This document shows positions 18,608 through 26,617 of a DNA stretch of 38,097 nucleotides, piece by piece; the stretch's first letter is position 1; every line of letters starts with the position of its first letter. Source of the stretch: Saprospiraceae bacterium. GTDB taxonomy: Bacteria; Bacteroidota; Bacteroidia; Chitinophagales; Saprospiraceae. The stretch covers positions 1 to 38,097 of the forward strand of contig JAEUUU010000014.1 of the NCBI GenBank assembly GCA_016787345.1, given 5' to 3'. The notes below the pieces were generated by a model. That model made no database searches, had not been told where the DNA came from, and saw nothing but the letters and a program-made list of their open reading frames with translations. The position numbers and the translations under genes were made by a program.

Positions 18608-20395
18608 ATGAACCAGTTTTTCAAGTTTTTATTCGCCTCCTGCCTGGGCACCGCTTTGGCGCTCGTCCTCTTGTTCTTTCTCGGCATAGGCCTCATCAGT
18701 AGCCTGGCGGGCAGCGCCTCGCAACAAGAGAAAGTAAATATTAAACCCAATTCCGTGCTGGAATTGAAGTTCACCAACCCCATCCCCGAAAAAACCAATA
18801 ACCTGCCCATGGACCCCTTCGCCATCGAGCAGGACGACGTTTTGGGCCTTACCGATATGGTTGCCGCCATCGAACGCGCCAAAACCGACCCCGACATCAA
18901 GGGGATTTATATCAATGCCACTTACCTCAATGCGGGCAAAGCCACCTCTTCCGTGCTGCGCGACGCATTGGCCGACTTTAAAACATCCGGCAAATTCGTA
19001 GTCTCCTACGCCAATTATTACACCCAAAACGCCTACTACATCGCTTCCGTCTCCGACAGTATCCTGCTCAACCCGGTCGGCATGGTCGATTTCAGGGGCC
19101 TGGCCAGCACGATCATGTTCTACAAAGGCATGCTCGACAAACTGGATATCGAGATGAAAATTTTCTACGCCGGCAAGTTCAAAAGCGCCACCGAACCATT
19201 CCGTCTCGACAAAATGAGCGACGAAAACCGCATGCAGGTGCGGGAGTACCTGAGCGGTTTGTACGACGTATTTATCCGCGACATCGCCGCCGGACGCAAT
19301 ATCCCTGAAAACGAGCTGCGCCGCCTGGCCGACCAGTATGCCGGGCGCGAAGCCAAAACTGCGTTGGAAAACCGGCTGGTGGACCGCATTGCCTACGAAG
19401 ACGAGGCTTTCGACCTGATGAAAAACAAAATCGGGCTCGATAAAAAAGAAAAACTCTACCGGGTCAGCGTAGAAGATTACGCTGCTGCAAGGGGTAAAAA
19501 GACCAATTTTACCGTGAAAGACAAAATCGCCGTCGTGTATGCCGAAGGTACCATTTCCGACGGTACGGAAGGCGACCCCGGCGACGTGTACGACGGCAAA
19601 TACGTCAAAATCCTGCGCAAACTCCGTCAGGACGACAACGTCAAAGCCATCGTCCTGCGCGTCAACTCGCCCGGCGGCAGCGTGCTGGCCAGCGAAAACA
19701 TCCTGCGCGAAATCCAGCTCTGCCGTCAGGCCGGCAAACCCGTCGTGGTCAGTATGGGCGACGTGGCGGCCTCCGGCGGTTATTACATCGCCTGCCAGGC
19801 CGACAGCATCTTCGCCGAGCCCAATACCATCACCGGCTCCATCGGCGTATTCGGCATCGTGCCCAATCTCCAGAAAACCATGAAAGAAAACCTGGGCATC
19901 ACGATGGATACCGTGCGAACCGGCCGCTATTCGGCTTTCGGCACGCCGTTTATCCAGTTCTCCCCAGAAGAAGAACAGATGATCCAAAACAGTATCGACC
20001 AGATTTATGAAGATTTCCTGCAAAAAGTGGCCACCGGCCGCCACATGACCCGCGACCAGGTGCATGAAATCGCCCAGGGACGCGTCTGGACCGGTACCCG
20101 CGCCCTCGAAATCGGGCTTGTCGACGGGCTGGGCGGCCTCGACCGGGCCATGGCCTCAGCAGCCAAACTGGCTAATCTGGACAAATACCGCACCGTCGAA
20201 TACCCGCGTACCTCGAAAGGATTCGAGCAATTCGTCGAACAACTGACCAAAAAAGACAACGACGACGAAGGCGTGAAAGGCTGGGTGGTGCGCCGCGAAC
20301 TGGGCGAGATGTACCCGGTGTATAAAACCCTGCGCGATTTCCGCAAAAACCAGGGTGTGCAGGCCCGATTGCCCTACGATCTGGTCATTTATTGA
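18608..20395 (+). CDS. sppA: Signal peptide peptidase SppA, 67-kDa type
   Basis: This encodes 595 residues, the long form with two tandem S49 domains as in E. coli SppA. Residues about 8-35 (FLFASCLGTALALVLLFFLGIGLISSLAG) are a membrane anchor. The general-base lysine is K192 in AGKFKSATEPF in the N-terminal domain, and the nucleophile is S389 in GDVAASGGYYIACQAD in the C-terminal domain; the spacing (197) matches the E. coli enzyme (K209/S409). The signature NSPGGSVLASENI precedes it. SppA is a Ser/Lys protease that degrades signal peptides left after export, with the active site on the periplasmic side. It stands alone and ends before a large hairpin. Confidence 0.95.
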   Translation: MNQFFKFLFASCLGTALALVLLFFLGIGLISSLAGSASQQEKVNIKPNSVLELKFTNPIPEKTNNLPMDPFAIEQDDVLGLTDMVAAIERAKTDPDIKGIYINATYLNAGKATSSVLRDALADFKTSGKFVVSYANYYTQNAYYIASVSDSILLNPVGMVDFRGLASTIMFYKGMLDKLDIEMKIFYAGKFKSATEPFRLDKMSDENRMQVREYLSGLYDVFIRDIAAGRNIPENELRRLADQYAGREAKTALENRLVDRIAYEDEAFDLMKNKIGLDKKEKLYRVSVEDYAAARGKKTNFTVKDKIAVVYAEGTISDGTEGDPGDVYDGKYVKILRKLRQDDNVKAIVLRVNSPGGSVLASENILREIQLCRQAGKPVVVSMGDVAASGGYYIACQADSIFAEPNTITGSIGVFGIVPNLQKTMKENLGITMDTVRTGRYSAFGTPFIQFSPEEEQMIQNSIDQIYEDFLQKVATGRHMTRDQVHEIAQGRVWTGTRALEIGLVDGLGGLDRAMASAAKLANLDKYRTVEYPRTSKGFEQFVEQLTKKDNDDEGVKGWVVRRELGEMYPVYKTLRDFRKNQGVQARLPYDLVIY

Positions 20396-20414
20396 CCCCC
20401 TCTGAATTAGAATA

Positions 20415-20483
20415 TTTCACGCAAAAACGCCGGGCGCGCAAAAGGTGGTGATCCTTTTGCGCGCCCGGCGTTTTTGCGTGAAA
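20415..20483. terminator. Perfect hairpin with 31-bp arms and 7-base loop, between convergent genes
   Basis: Arms 20415-20445 and 20453-20483 are exact reverse complements over 31 bases, with the loop TGGTGAT. It lies 20 bases after the sppA stop and 42 bases before the end of the convergent DUF4442 gene. The core CGCCGGGCGCGC is very GC-rich and each arm contains AAAAACG/CGTTTTT, so shorter stems followed by T-runs can form in either direction. It is most simply a bidirectional terminator, although the perfection is unusual. Confidence 0.75.
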
Positions 20484-20525
20484 CAATATGCCCTCAGGAT
20501 CAAACCTGCATTAGCAGCGTTGTCG

Positions 20526-21005
20526 CTACGCTTTTTTTCTTTTAAACGACCAGGTAATCCACACTCTGGCGGCCTCCGTCCCGTCGGGCAAACACCCCGT
20601 AGACGTCGCCCGGTACGTCTGCGCTTCGCCACTTTCCACCGCTTTGCGGATACAGGCTTCCAGGGCATCGCCCTCTTGGCAGGTAAACAGAAGCGTGCTG
20701 TCGGCTTTTTTATAAAATTCCGCTTCGATGTTGACCACCAGCATGGAAACGGGCGGCATATCTTGAAGAATAGCCAAAGCCAGAATACCCGTCGACAACT
20801 CGCCAGCCGCGCATTGTGCGGCGAAATAGGTGGATCGGAAAGGGTTCTGAGAACGCCAGCCGAAGGGAAGCCTTGCCACCGCTTTCTCGTAGGTGCAAAA
20901 CTGCAATCGAATACCCATGAACCATGCCGCCGGCAGTTTCCAGAACAGAAAAAGCCGGAATCGCCATGGAGAATTGACCAGCCGTAAAAATTTATCCTTG
21001 CTCAT
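20526..21005 (-). CDS. DUF4442 family protein, hotdog-fold thioesterase-like
   Basis: This encodes 159 residues from MSKDKFLRLVNSPWRFRLFLFWKLPAAWF. The N-terminal helix segment, the middle LPFGWRSQNPFRSTYFAAQCAAGELSTG, and the strand-helix pattern to the C-terminal RVWITWSFKRKKA fit DUF4442, a hotdog-fold group related to PaaI-type acyl-CoA thioesterases. NPFRSTYFAAQCAAGE lines up with the central helix that carries the active-site region in hotdog enzymes. The substrate is unknown. I choose the ATG at 21005, not 21047, because the -7 box at 21045-21052 overlaps the upstream ATG. Cytoplasmic, convergent with sppA. Confidence 0.75.
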   Translation of the reverse strand: MSKDKFLRLVNSPWRFRLFLFWKLPAAWFMGIRLQFCTYEKAVARLPFGWRSQNPFRSTYFAAQCAAGELSTGILALAILQDMPPVSMLVVNIEAEFYKKADSTLLFTCQEGDALEACIRKAVESGEAQTYRATSTGCLPDGTEAARVWITWSFKRKKA

Positions 21006-21044
21006 AAGACGCTTACAAGATGCTACCGTGTGGAACCGGACGGG

Positions 21045-21052
21045 CAAATGTA
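21045..21052 (-). promoter_or_regulatory. -7 box (TACATTTG) for the DUF4442 gene
   Basis: This is an exact TAnnTTTG match on minus, predicting a start near 21038 and a leader of about 33 bases. It supports the start codon at 21005. Confidence 0.45.
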
Positions 21053-21109
21053 TTGTTTACCAAACCGTTAATTTTGTATTCAACATAAAAACACGGCATT
21101 TTTCGGGTA

Positions 21110-21117
21110 TATCTTTG
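21110..21117 (+). promoter_or_regulatory. -7 box (TATCTTTG) for the YkuK-like gene
   Basis: This is an exact TAnnTTTG match on plus, about 75 bases before the ATG at 21192. The nearest upstream TTTG (21073-21076) is 33 bases away, too far for the usual 17-23 base spacing. Confidence 0.4.
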
Positions 21118-21191
21118 TTTTATCAAACCATAACACCACTACCCTCCCGATTCGGCAAATTTTCACTCATAAATAAACCAACATCAGACTC

Positions 21192-21662
21192 ATGGAGTGG
21201 AGAAGGCTCAACGGACAACGTATTTCCCAGCCGCTTTTAGAGGCGGTGGAAGAAACCATCCGGCGTGAAAAAGCCGCCGGCTTCCGGCTGAAAGTGTGTA
21301 TCGGCACCGATTCGCAAGTCATCGGTGAAGAGGTGCATTTTGCCACGGTCATTGTTTTTCTGCGCGAAAAACGCGGCGGTTTCATGTTCATTTCCAATGA
21401 AAAGAACAACCGCCGGATGACGCTGCGCGAACGTATGATCCTCGAAGTCGGGCGCTCGGTAGAGGTGGCTTACGCGCTGTGTCATTTACTCGACGAACAC
21501 GACGTGGCGCTCGAAGTACACGCCGACATCAATACCGATCCGGCATTCGAAAGCAACACGGCGCTGAAAGAAGCCATGGGCTATATCCTGAGCATGGGCT
21601 TCGTGTTCAAGGCAAAACCCGATGCCTTTGCCTCCTCGTCGTGTGCCGATAAAGTGATCTGA
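21192..21662 (+). CDS. YkuK family (DUF458) ribonuclease H-like protein
   Basis: This encodes 156 residues. The family is recognised from LKVCIGTDSQVIGEEVHFATVIVF (residues about 33-56), with the acidic D40 at the end of the first RNase H-like strand, EVHADINTDPAFESN in the middle, and the C-terminal SMGFVFKAKPDAFASSSCADKVI. The fold resembles RNase H, but no nuclease activity is established that I know of; in Bacillus ykuK is a gene of unknown function. No signal peptide, so cytoplasmic. A strong terminator follows at 21711, so it is a single-gene unit. Confidence 0.85.
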   Translation: MEWRRLNGQRISQPLLEAVEETIRREKAAGFRLKVCIGTDSQVIGEEVHFATVIVFLREKRGGFMFISNEKNNRRMTLRERMILEVGRSVEVAYALCHLLDEHDVALEVHADINTDPAFESNTALKEAMGYILSMGFVFKAKPDAFASSSCADKVI

Positions 21663-21710
21663 GCGGCACTGCACACGGCTTTTACATTCGATCAAACTCT
21701 TGTGCATCAT

Positions 21711-21740
21711 AAGGGGCGGCTTGTTGCCGCCCCTTTTTTT
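21711..21740 (+). terminator. Rho-independent terminator
   Basis: A 10-bp stem AAGGGGCGGC / GCCGCCCCTT with loop TTGTT is followed by a run of T to 21740. It ends the YkuK-like gene. Confidence 0.9.
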
Positions 21741-21867
21741 ATATGGTTTACGGTATTTGGACGAATCCGGACAAACCTTTATCGAATCTCGATTGTCTTA
21801 GCGCCGGACTTGCTCATTTTTGCGATCGAATTTTCCGACCCATATTTTTTCATTCAACCATACGGTT

Positions 21868-23187
21868 ATGCCAAGGCTACTGACCACTTGTCTTTTTCTC
21901 ATCAGCGGCTTTTTTGCCGCCCAGGCACAGAACATCAAGTTCGTGGAATACGAATTACCCAACGGACTGAAAGTGCTGCTGCACGAAGACCATTCTACCC
22001 CTATCGTGGCCGTTTCGGTCATGTACCATGTGGGTTCCAAAAATGAAAAACCCGATCGTACCGGCTTCGCGCACTTCTTCGAACACTTGCTTTTTGAAGG
22101 CTCGGAGAACATTCAGCGCGGCGAATTCGACGACCACATCAACAAGGCCGGTGGCGCCAACAACGCCAACACCTGGTACGACCGCACCTATTATTACGAA
22201 ATACTGCCCAGCAACCAACTCGCCCTGGGCCTTTGGCTCGAAAGCGAACGCATGCTGCACGCCAAGGTAGAAAACGAAGGGATCGAAACCCAGCGCCAGG
22301 TGGTCAAGGAAGAACGCCGGCTGCGCATCGACAACCAGCCCTACGGCCGCCTGCTCGAAGAAGCCATGATGCGCGCTTACAAGGTTCACCCTTACCAGCA
22401 CTCTGTTATCGGCTCGATGGAGCACCTCGATGCGGCACAGGAGCAGGATTACGTCGATTTTTACCACGACTTTTATCGCCCCGACAACGCGATCCTTTCC
22501 ATCGCCGGCGATATCGACATCGAACAAACCAAGGCGCTGATCGACGTTTACTTCAAAGGTATTCCGCGCGGCAAAGGAGAGATTTTCCGCCCCAACATCG
22601 TGGAACCGCCCCTGGGCGGCGAAGTACGCGATACAGTATTCGACAATGTGCAATTGCCCGCTGTCGTATTTACTTACCGCACCCCGGCACAAGGCACCAA
22701 AGACTACTATGCCGTCAACATGCTCGCCCAATTGCTCAGCCAGGGCGAGAGCAGCCGCATGCAAAAGATTATCGTCAACGAGCAGCAAAAAGCCCTCTTT
22801 GCAGGCGCTTTCCCGCTCAATCTGGAAGACCCCGGGGTCAATATCATGTTCGGCATCGCCAATATGGGCGTCGAACCGGCCGATCTGGAACAATCCATGA
22901 ATGCTGTGCTGGCCGACGTACAAACGAATCTCATCCCGGAAAAAGAGTTTCAAAAACTGCAAAACCAGATCGAGAACGACTTTATCAATGCCAATACCTC
23001 GGTGGCCGGCATCGCTGAAAACCTGGCCAATTACGAAATGTACTTTGGCGACGCCAACCTCGTCAATACCGAAATGGAGCGCTACCGGAAAGTTACCCGC
23101 GAAGACTTACGCCGCGTAGCCAACCAGTATTTCACCAAAGACAATCGCGTGGTGCTGTACTGGCTACCCAAAACCGATCAGCCCTGA
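21868..23187 (+). CDS. M16 family zinc peptidase, catalytic subunit
   Basis: This encodes 439 residues from MPRLLTTCLFLISGFFAAQAQ, a signal peptide of about 19-21 residues. The frame is open upstream to 21820, but the signal peptide sets the start at 21868. The zinc site H69-F-F-E72-H73 is complete, with the third ligand Glu in VVKEERRL (E148/E149). The second half contains the M16 C-terminal domain (PF05193 type; FTYRTPAQGTKDYYAVNMLAQLLSQGESSRM). Length and active site match the short, catalytically active partner of two-subunit M16 peptidases. The inactive partner follows 54 bases downstream, so the pair is likely one operon and one periplasmic complex that degrades peptides or helps outer-envelope quality control. 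Its N-terminus is very similar to that of the peptidase at 1-2370 (YHVGSKNEKP is shared). Confidence 0.93.
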   Translation: MPRLLTTCLFLISGFFAAQAQNIKFVEYELPNGLKVLLHEDHSTPIVAVSVMYHVGSKNEKPDRTGFAHFFEHLLFEGSENIQRGEFDDHINKAGGANNANTWYDRTYYYEILPSNQLALGLWLESERMLHAKVENEGIETQRQVVKEERRLRIDNQPYGRLLEEAMMRAYKVHPYQHSVIGSMEHLDAAQEQDYVDFYHDFYRPDNAILSIAGDIDIEQTKALIDVYFKGIPRGKGEIFRPNIVEPPLGGEVRDTVFDNVQLPAVVFTYRTPAQGTKDYYAVNMLAQLLSQGESSRMQKIIVNEQQKALFAGAFPLNLEDPGVNIMFGIANMGVEPADLEQSMNAVLADVQTNLIPEKEFQKLQNQIENDFINANTSVAGIAENLANYEMYFGDANLVNTEMERYRKVTREDLRRVANQYFTKDNRVVLYWLPKTDQP

Positions 23188-23241
23188 TTGCCGGCGTATT
23201 GCCGCTAAACACTTTATTATCTGAATATTACCATCCTTTAT

Positions 23242-25392
23242 ATGAAAAAATTACTCTTTCTGACCATAGCCCTGGCGCTTGGCGTACTCGCTTGTACGCC
23301 CAAGGCCGGTGAAAAAACCACTGCCTCGGTCGGCAAAGCACCGACTATCCCCATGCCCACGGGCAACGTTCGCGCCAAGGCGCCGCAAGCCGGTCCGGCT
23401 CCCAAAATCCAGATCGGCAAAGCCGAAACCTTTACCCTCGAAAATGGCCTGACGGTGATCGTGGTGGAAAACCACAAACTCCCCCGCGTATCCTATCGCC
23501 TCTTTGTCGACTACGATCCGGTACTTGAAAAAGACGCGGCCGGCTATTCGTCCCTGGCCGGTGAAATGCTCACCAAAGGCACCAAAACACGCAGTAAAAT
23601 CCAGATCGACGAAGAAGTCGACTTTATGGGCGCCTCGCTGGGCGCCGATCAGAACGGTTTGTCGGGCCGCTGCCTGTCCAAACATTCCGATAAACTGCTG
23701 GCTATCATGTCCGACGTGCTGCTCAACCCCAGTTTCCCGGCCGAGGAATTTGACAAAGTCAAAACCCGGACGGAAAGCGGCCTGGCTTCCAGCAAAGACG
23801 ACCCGGACGCCATCTCCGAAAACGTCGCCTCGGTATTGCGCAACAGCCGCAACCACCCCTACGGCGAAGTGATGACCGAAGAGACACTTCAAAAAATCAC
23901 CCTCGATCAGGTAAAAGGGCACTATGGAACTTATTTCAAACCCAACATTTCCTACCTGATCATTGTAGGCGACATTACCAAGGCCAAAGCGGAACAGCAG
24001 GCGAAAAAATACTTCGGCGGCTGGGCCAAAGGCGAAGTTCCCACCCACAAATATCCCGTACCCCGCGCCCCGGAAACTGCCCAGGTGGCTTTTGTCCACA
24101 AACCCGGCGCCGTACAATCAGCCATCAAGATCACCTACCCGGTCGAACTTCAACCGGGTACCGACGATGTGATTCGCGCCCGGGTGATGAATACCATCCT
24201 CGGCGGCGGCGTTTATTTCAACAACCGCGTCAACGACAACCTGCGCGAAGGCCACGGCTGGACCTACGGCGCCGGCACCAGCCTCTCCCCGAACGAGCTC
24301 GTGGGCTCTTTCGAAGCCGGCGCCAGCGTTCGCAACTCCGTCACCGATAGCGCCGTGATCGAATTTATGAAAGAGATCGAACGTATGCGCACCGAAAAAG
24401 TGTCGAACGATGAACTTCAGGTGGTGAAAAACGTGATGACCGGCCAATTTTCCCGCAGCCTCGAAGAACCGGGTACCGTTGCAGATTTCGCCCTCGCAAC
24501 CGCCCGTTTCAAACTGCCGGCCGACTACTACGAACGCTACCTCGAAGTGCTCAATGCCGTGACGCCCGAAGAGGTGCTGCTTATGGCTAAAAAATACCTG
24601 CGCCCCGACAAGGCCTATATCCTCGTCGTTGGCAACAAAGACGAAGTAGCCGATCGCCTGAAACAATTCTCTCCGGAGAAAAAAGTCAATTTTTACGACA
24701 CTTACGGCTACCCGGTCAAGGAAACCAGCCCGGTACCCGCCGGCGTAACGGCCCAGTCGGTGATCGAAAACTACATCAATGCCATCGGCGGAAACGCCAA
24801 AATAAACGCCCTGAAAGATGCTCAGACCACGGCTGTTATGAAAGGCCGCGGCCCCGAGTTCGTGATCAAAACCTTCCAGAAAGGCGGTGAAAAATTCGCC
24901 ATGGAAATGACCATGAACGGCCAGCCGATTTCCAAACAGGTGTACGACGGAAAAGGAGGCATCGAATACGGCATGGGCGGCGCTACCCGCAATATCGAAG
25001 GCTCCGAACTGACCGACATGAAGGAGCAGGCGGCATTTTGCAAAGAAGCCACTTATGTCTCCGCCGGTTACAAACTCGACCTGAAAGGCATGGAGGAAGT
25101 CAACGGCAGCAATGCCTTTGTCGTTGAAGTGACCCGCCCCGACGGCGAAAAAACCACCGAATACTACGATGCCAAAACCAGCCTCAAAGTACGAGAGGTA
25201 CGTGTGGAAGTCGGTCCCGACGGCCAGTCGACGACCGTCACCTCCGATTTCAGCGACTACAAAGAGGTCGGCGGCGTCCTGTTCCCGCACACGATGATCC
25301 TCGGCGGTATTTTCCCCGTGCCGATGAAAGCCAGTGTGACCGAATTGAAGGTCAATGCCGGCCTCGACGATAAAATGTTCGAGGTGAAATAA
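23242..25392 (+). CDS. Inactive M16 peptidase-like lipoprotein with LolA-like C-terminal domain
   Basis: This encodes 716 residues. MKKLLFLTIALALGVLAC is a lipoprotein signal with Cys18. Residues about 55-490 are an M16 pair of half-domains, but HxxEH is absent: the aligned position reads DAAGYSSLAGEML (about 98-110). It is therefore the non-catalytic partner of the upstream peptidase. The substrate-clamping part survives, with the R...Y-type segment NRVNDNLREGHGWTYGAGTSLSP. Residues about 507-716 form an added domain (VIENYINAIGGNAKINALKDAQTTAV ... TSDFSDYKEVGGVLFPHTM) that looks like the LolA/outer-membrane lipoprotein-sorting fold often found in Bacteroidota. The anchor would tether the complex to a membrane. 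Followed by a terminator at 25438. Confidence 0.9.
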   Translation: MKKLLFLTIALALGVLACTPKAGEKTTASVGKAPTIPMPTGNVRAKAPQAGPAPKIQIGKAETFTLENGLTVIVVENHKLPRVSYRLFVDYDPVLEKDAAGYSSLAGEMLTKGTKTRSKIQIDEEVDFMGASLGADQNGLSGRCLSKHSDKLLAIMSDVLLNPSFPAEEFDKVKTRTESGLASSKDDPDAISENVASVLRNSRNHPYGEVMTEETLQKITLDQVKGHYGTYFKPNISYLIIVGDITKAKAEQQAKKYFGGWAKGEVPTHKYPVPRAPETAQVAFVHKPGAVQSAIKITYPVELQPGTDDVIRARVMNTILGGGVYFNNRVNDNLREGHGWTYGAGTSLSPNELVGSFEAGASVRNSVTDSAVIEFMKEIERMRTEKVSNDELQVVKNVMTGQFSRSLEEPGTVADFALATARFKLPADYYERYLEVLNAVTPEEVLLMAKKYLRPDKAYILVVGNKDEVADRLKQFSPEKKVNFYDTYGYPVKETSPVPAGVTAQSVIENYINAIGGNAKINALKDAQTTAVMKGRGPEFVIKTFQKGGEKFAMEMTMNGQPISKQVYDGKGGIEYGMGGATRNIEGSELTDMKEQAAFCKEATYVSAGYKLDLKGMEEVNGSNAFVVEVTRPDGEKTTEYYDAKTSLKVREVRVEVGPDGQSTTVTSDFSDYKEVGGVLFPHTMILGGIFPVPMKASVTELKVNAGLDDKMFEVK

Positions 25393-25426
25393 AGCCCGGG
25401 GGTAGCCCCGCTGCTTAAAGAAACTT

Positions 25427-25434
25427 TATTTTTG
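25427..25434 (+). promoter_or_regulatory. -7-like box (TATTTTTG) just before the terminator hairpin, possible yajC promoter
   Basis: This is an exact TAnnTTTG match followed by C, 62 bases before the yajC ATG. The predicted start near 25441 falls within the hairpin at 25438-25460, so the box may be fortuitous. No -33 TTTG is seen. Confidence 0.25.
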
Positions 25435-25437
25435 CGC

Positions 25438-25470
25438 ACCCGGTCGATATTCGACCGGGTGTTTTTATTT
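25438..25470 (+). terminator. Rho-independent terminator
   Basis: A 10-bp perfect stem ACCCGGTCGA / TCGACCGGGT with a TAT loop is followed by GTTTTTATTT. It lies 45 bases after the stop of the inactive M16 gene and upstream of yajC. Confidence 0.85.
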
Positions 25471-25496
25471 GACATTCAACTAAATACAACATTGCC

Positions 25497-25793
25497 ATGC
25501 TGCAATTTATTTTTCTTCAAGCCCCTGCCGGCGGCGCTGCCTGGATGAACATGCTGTTCCCGCTGTTGATCATCGTGGTGTTCTATTTCTTCCTGATTCG
25601 CCCGCAGGTCAAGCGTCAGCGCGATCAACAAAAATTCATCGAGAACCTCCGGGAAGGTATGGAAGTACTGACCCAGGCGGGCATCGTCGGCCGTATTACC
25701 AAGATCGACGGCAATCTCGTTCGCCTGATGGTGGATGAAAAAACCTTCATCCGGGTGGTGAAACAATCGATCACCGGCGAATACAACGGCTAA
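25497..25793 (+). CDS. yajC: Preprotein translocase accessory subunit YajC
   Basis: This encodes 98 residues, the typical YajC size. One membrane helix (about 17-37, MNMLFPLLIIVVFYFFLIRP) is followed by the family signature RPQVKRQRDQQKFIENLREGMEVLTQAGIVGRITKIDGNLV and a short cytoplasmic beta domain. YajC binds SecDF next to SecYEG and is dispensable for export in E. coli. The short N-terminal LQAPAGGAAW before the helix is normal for Bacteroidota versions. It lies between two terminators and so is probably transcribed alone. Confidence 0.95.
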   Translation: MLQFIFLQAPAGGAAWMNMLFPLLIIVVFYFFLIRPQVKRQRDQQKFIENLREGMEVLTQAGIVGRITKIDGNLVRLMVDEKTFIRVVKQSITGEYNG

Positions 25794-25804
25794 ACCGGCG
25801 TTGC

Positions 25805-25837
25805 AAAAGAGGCTGTCTCTCAAAGACGGCCTCTTTT
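25805..25837. terminator. Bidirectional terminator between yajC and the convergent membrane protein gene
   Basis: AAAAGAGGC with TGTCT pairs with AGACG and GCCTCTTTT around a 5-base CTCAA loop (one G-T wobble). A-runs and T-runs on opposite sides suit termination in both directions. The right arm reaches into the TAA stop of the minus-strand gene (25836-25838). Confidence 0.8.
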
Positions 25838-26180
25838 AAAACAACAAAGGCGAATTCCCCAAAAACCACTGCCACACGACCGCCACAACCGACATGGTGG
25901 GGTACAAAAAGCGCCGTACAAACCATTTGACATTTTTACGGGGCAAAGAGTAGCCCATACGTTCCAGCAGGTACGAATAGAACGTGGCGTGATCCTCTTC
26001 TTCCAGCGCATGCTCGCGATTGAGCAGACAGCGGCCGAAAATGGCAAACTGAAGCATCACGGCGGCGTAGGCCGGTATCAGTATTTGCCAACTGAATAAA
26101 AACGGTGCGACCCAGGCCAGCAGGGTGACGAAAAGGTGCGACCAAAAGGCGAATTCGTGGCGAATGGTACGGAGGTTCAT
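25836..26180 (-). CDS. Small membrane protein of unknown function, downstream of gldC
   Basis: This encodes 114 residues that I cannot assign to a family with confidence. It has two adjacent hydrophobic segments at about 13-30 (HLFVTLLAWVAPFLFSW) and 33-48 (ILIPAYAAVMLQFAIFG), a charged loop with NREHALEEEDHATFYSYLLERMG, and a third hydrophobic segment at about 93-108 (LYPTMSVVAVVWQWFLG). The FGRCLLNREH piece is loosely like DUF2784, which I do not regard as sufficient. It begins 2 bases after the gldC stop, so it is almost certainly co-transcribed with gldC, and may act at the same membrane. Confidence 0.7.
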   Translation of the reverse strand: MNLRTIRHEFAFWSHLFVTLLAWVAPFLFSWQILIPAYAAVMLQFAIFGRCLLNREHALEEEDHATFYSYLLERMGYSLPRKNVKWFVRRFLYPTMSVVAVVWQWFLGNSPLLF

Positions 26181-26182
26181 AA

Positions 26183-26542
26183 TCAGGATTCTTTGGCAAT
26201 GATTTCCGTTTTCTCCCCAAAGTAATGAGCGAATCTGGCCATTTCTTCGGCGAGTTCTTTATTCTGAGTGGCTTTCAGATAAGTCTGGCTCAAAGAGCGA
26301 ATAATCTGGTACATGAACCGGTCCATCTCGACGACCTGCAACTCTTTTGTCCAAAGATCGATGCGCAAGGTGTCGCGGGAATTTTTGTCAAACAACGCGA
26401 TCGCCATTGCTTTACACTCCTCCGCCTGACCCGCCGGATGCATGTCGCTGGCAGCCCAATCGATCCGAATGGGCACGTTGTCTTTATCCAGGCCTACCTT
26501 GATGGTGATATTGCTCGATTTTACTACTTCGTTGGATTCCAT
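26183..26542 (-). CDS. gldC: Gliding motility protein GldC
   Basis: This encodes 119 residues that match GldC: SSNITIKVGLDKDNVPIRIDWAASD, then AEECKAMAIALFDKNSRDTLRIDLWTKELQVVEMDRFMYQIIRSLSQTYLKATQNKELAEEMARFAHYFGEKTEI. No signal peptide is present, so it is a soluble cytoplasmic protein. In Flavobacterium johnsoniae GldC is needed for full gliding but is not part of the core T9SS machine; its molecular role is unresolved. GldC is also present in non-gliding Bacteroidota, so motility cannot be assumed. A -7 box (26574-26581) lies upstream, in a divergent arrangement with the nuclease-like gene. Confidence 0.92.
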   Translation of the reverse strand: MESNEVVKSSNITIKVGLDKDNVPIRIDWAASDMHPAGQAEECKAMAIALFDKNSRDTLRIDLWTKELQVVEMDRFMYQIIRSLSQTYLKATQNKELAEEMARFAHYFGEKTEIIAKES

Positions 26543-26573
26543 TTCTACCGAAAAAACTGTTTAATAAACCGCT

Positions 26574-26581
26574 CAAAAGTA
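26574..26581 (-). promoter_or_regulatory. -7 box (TACTTTTG) for gldC
   Basis: This is an exact TAnnTTTG match on minus, predicting a start near 26567 and a leader of about 25 bases before the ATG at 26542. Confidence 0.5.
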
Positions 26582-26601
26582 CGCAAAAAGGCGAAAGCGC
26601 C

Positions 26602-26609
26602 TAATTTTG
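26602..26609 (+). promoter_or_regulatory. -7 box (TAATTTTG) 8 bases before the PD-(D/E)XK gene
   Basis: This is an exact TAnnTTTG match on plus, followed by C. The ATG at 26618 is 8 bases downstream, so the mRNA would have almost no leader. It supports the start at 26618 rather than any upstream ATG in the same frame. It is divergent from and 20 bases away from the gldC box. Confidence 0.5.
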
Positions 26610-26617
26610 CCAGCATC

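Noticed and set aside
18629-20065. Minus-strand frame of 478 codons opposite sppA
   Set aside because: It is a shadow of sppA, whose catalytic Ser and Lys are in the plus frame.
26225-26617. N-terminal extension of the PD-(D/E)XK protein to 26225
   Set aside because: It would run antisense through all of gldC; the -7 box and the protein start at MTLHFGLEFDG support 26618.
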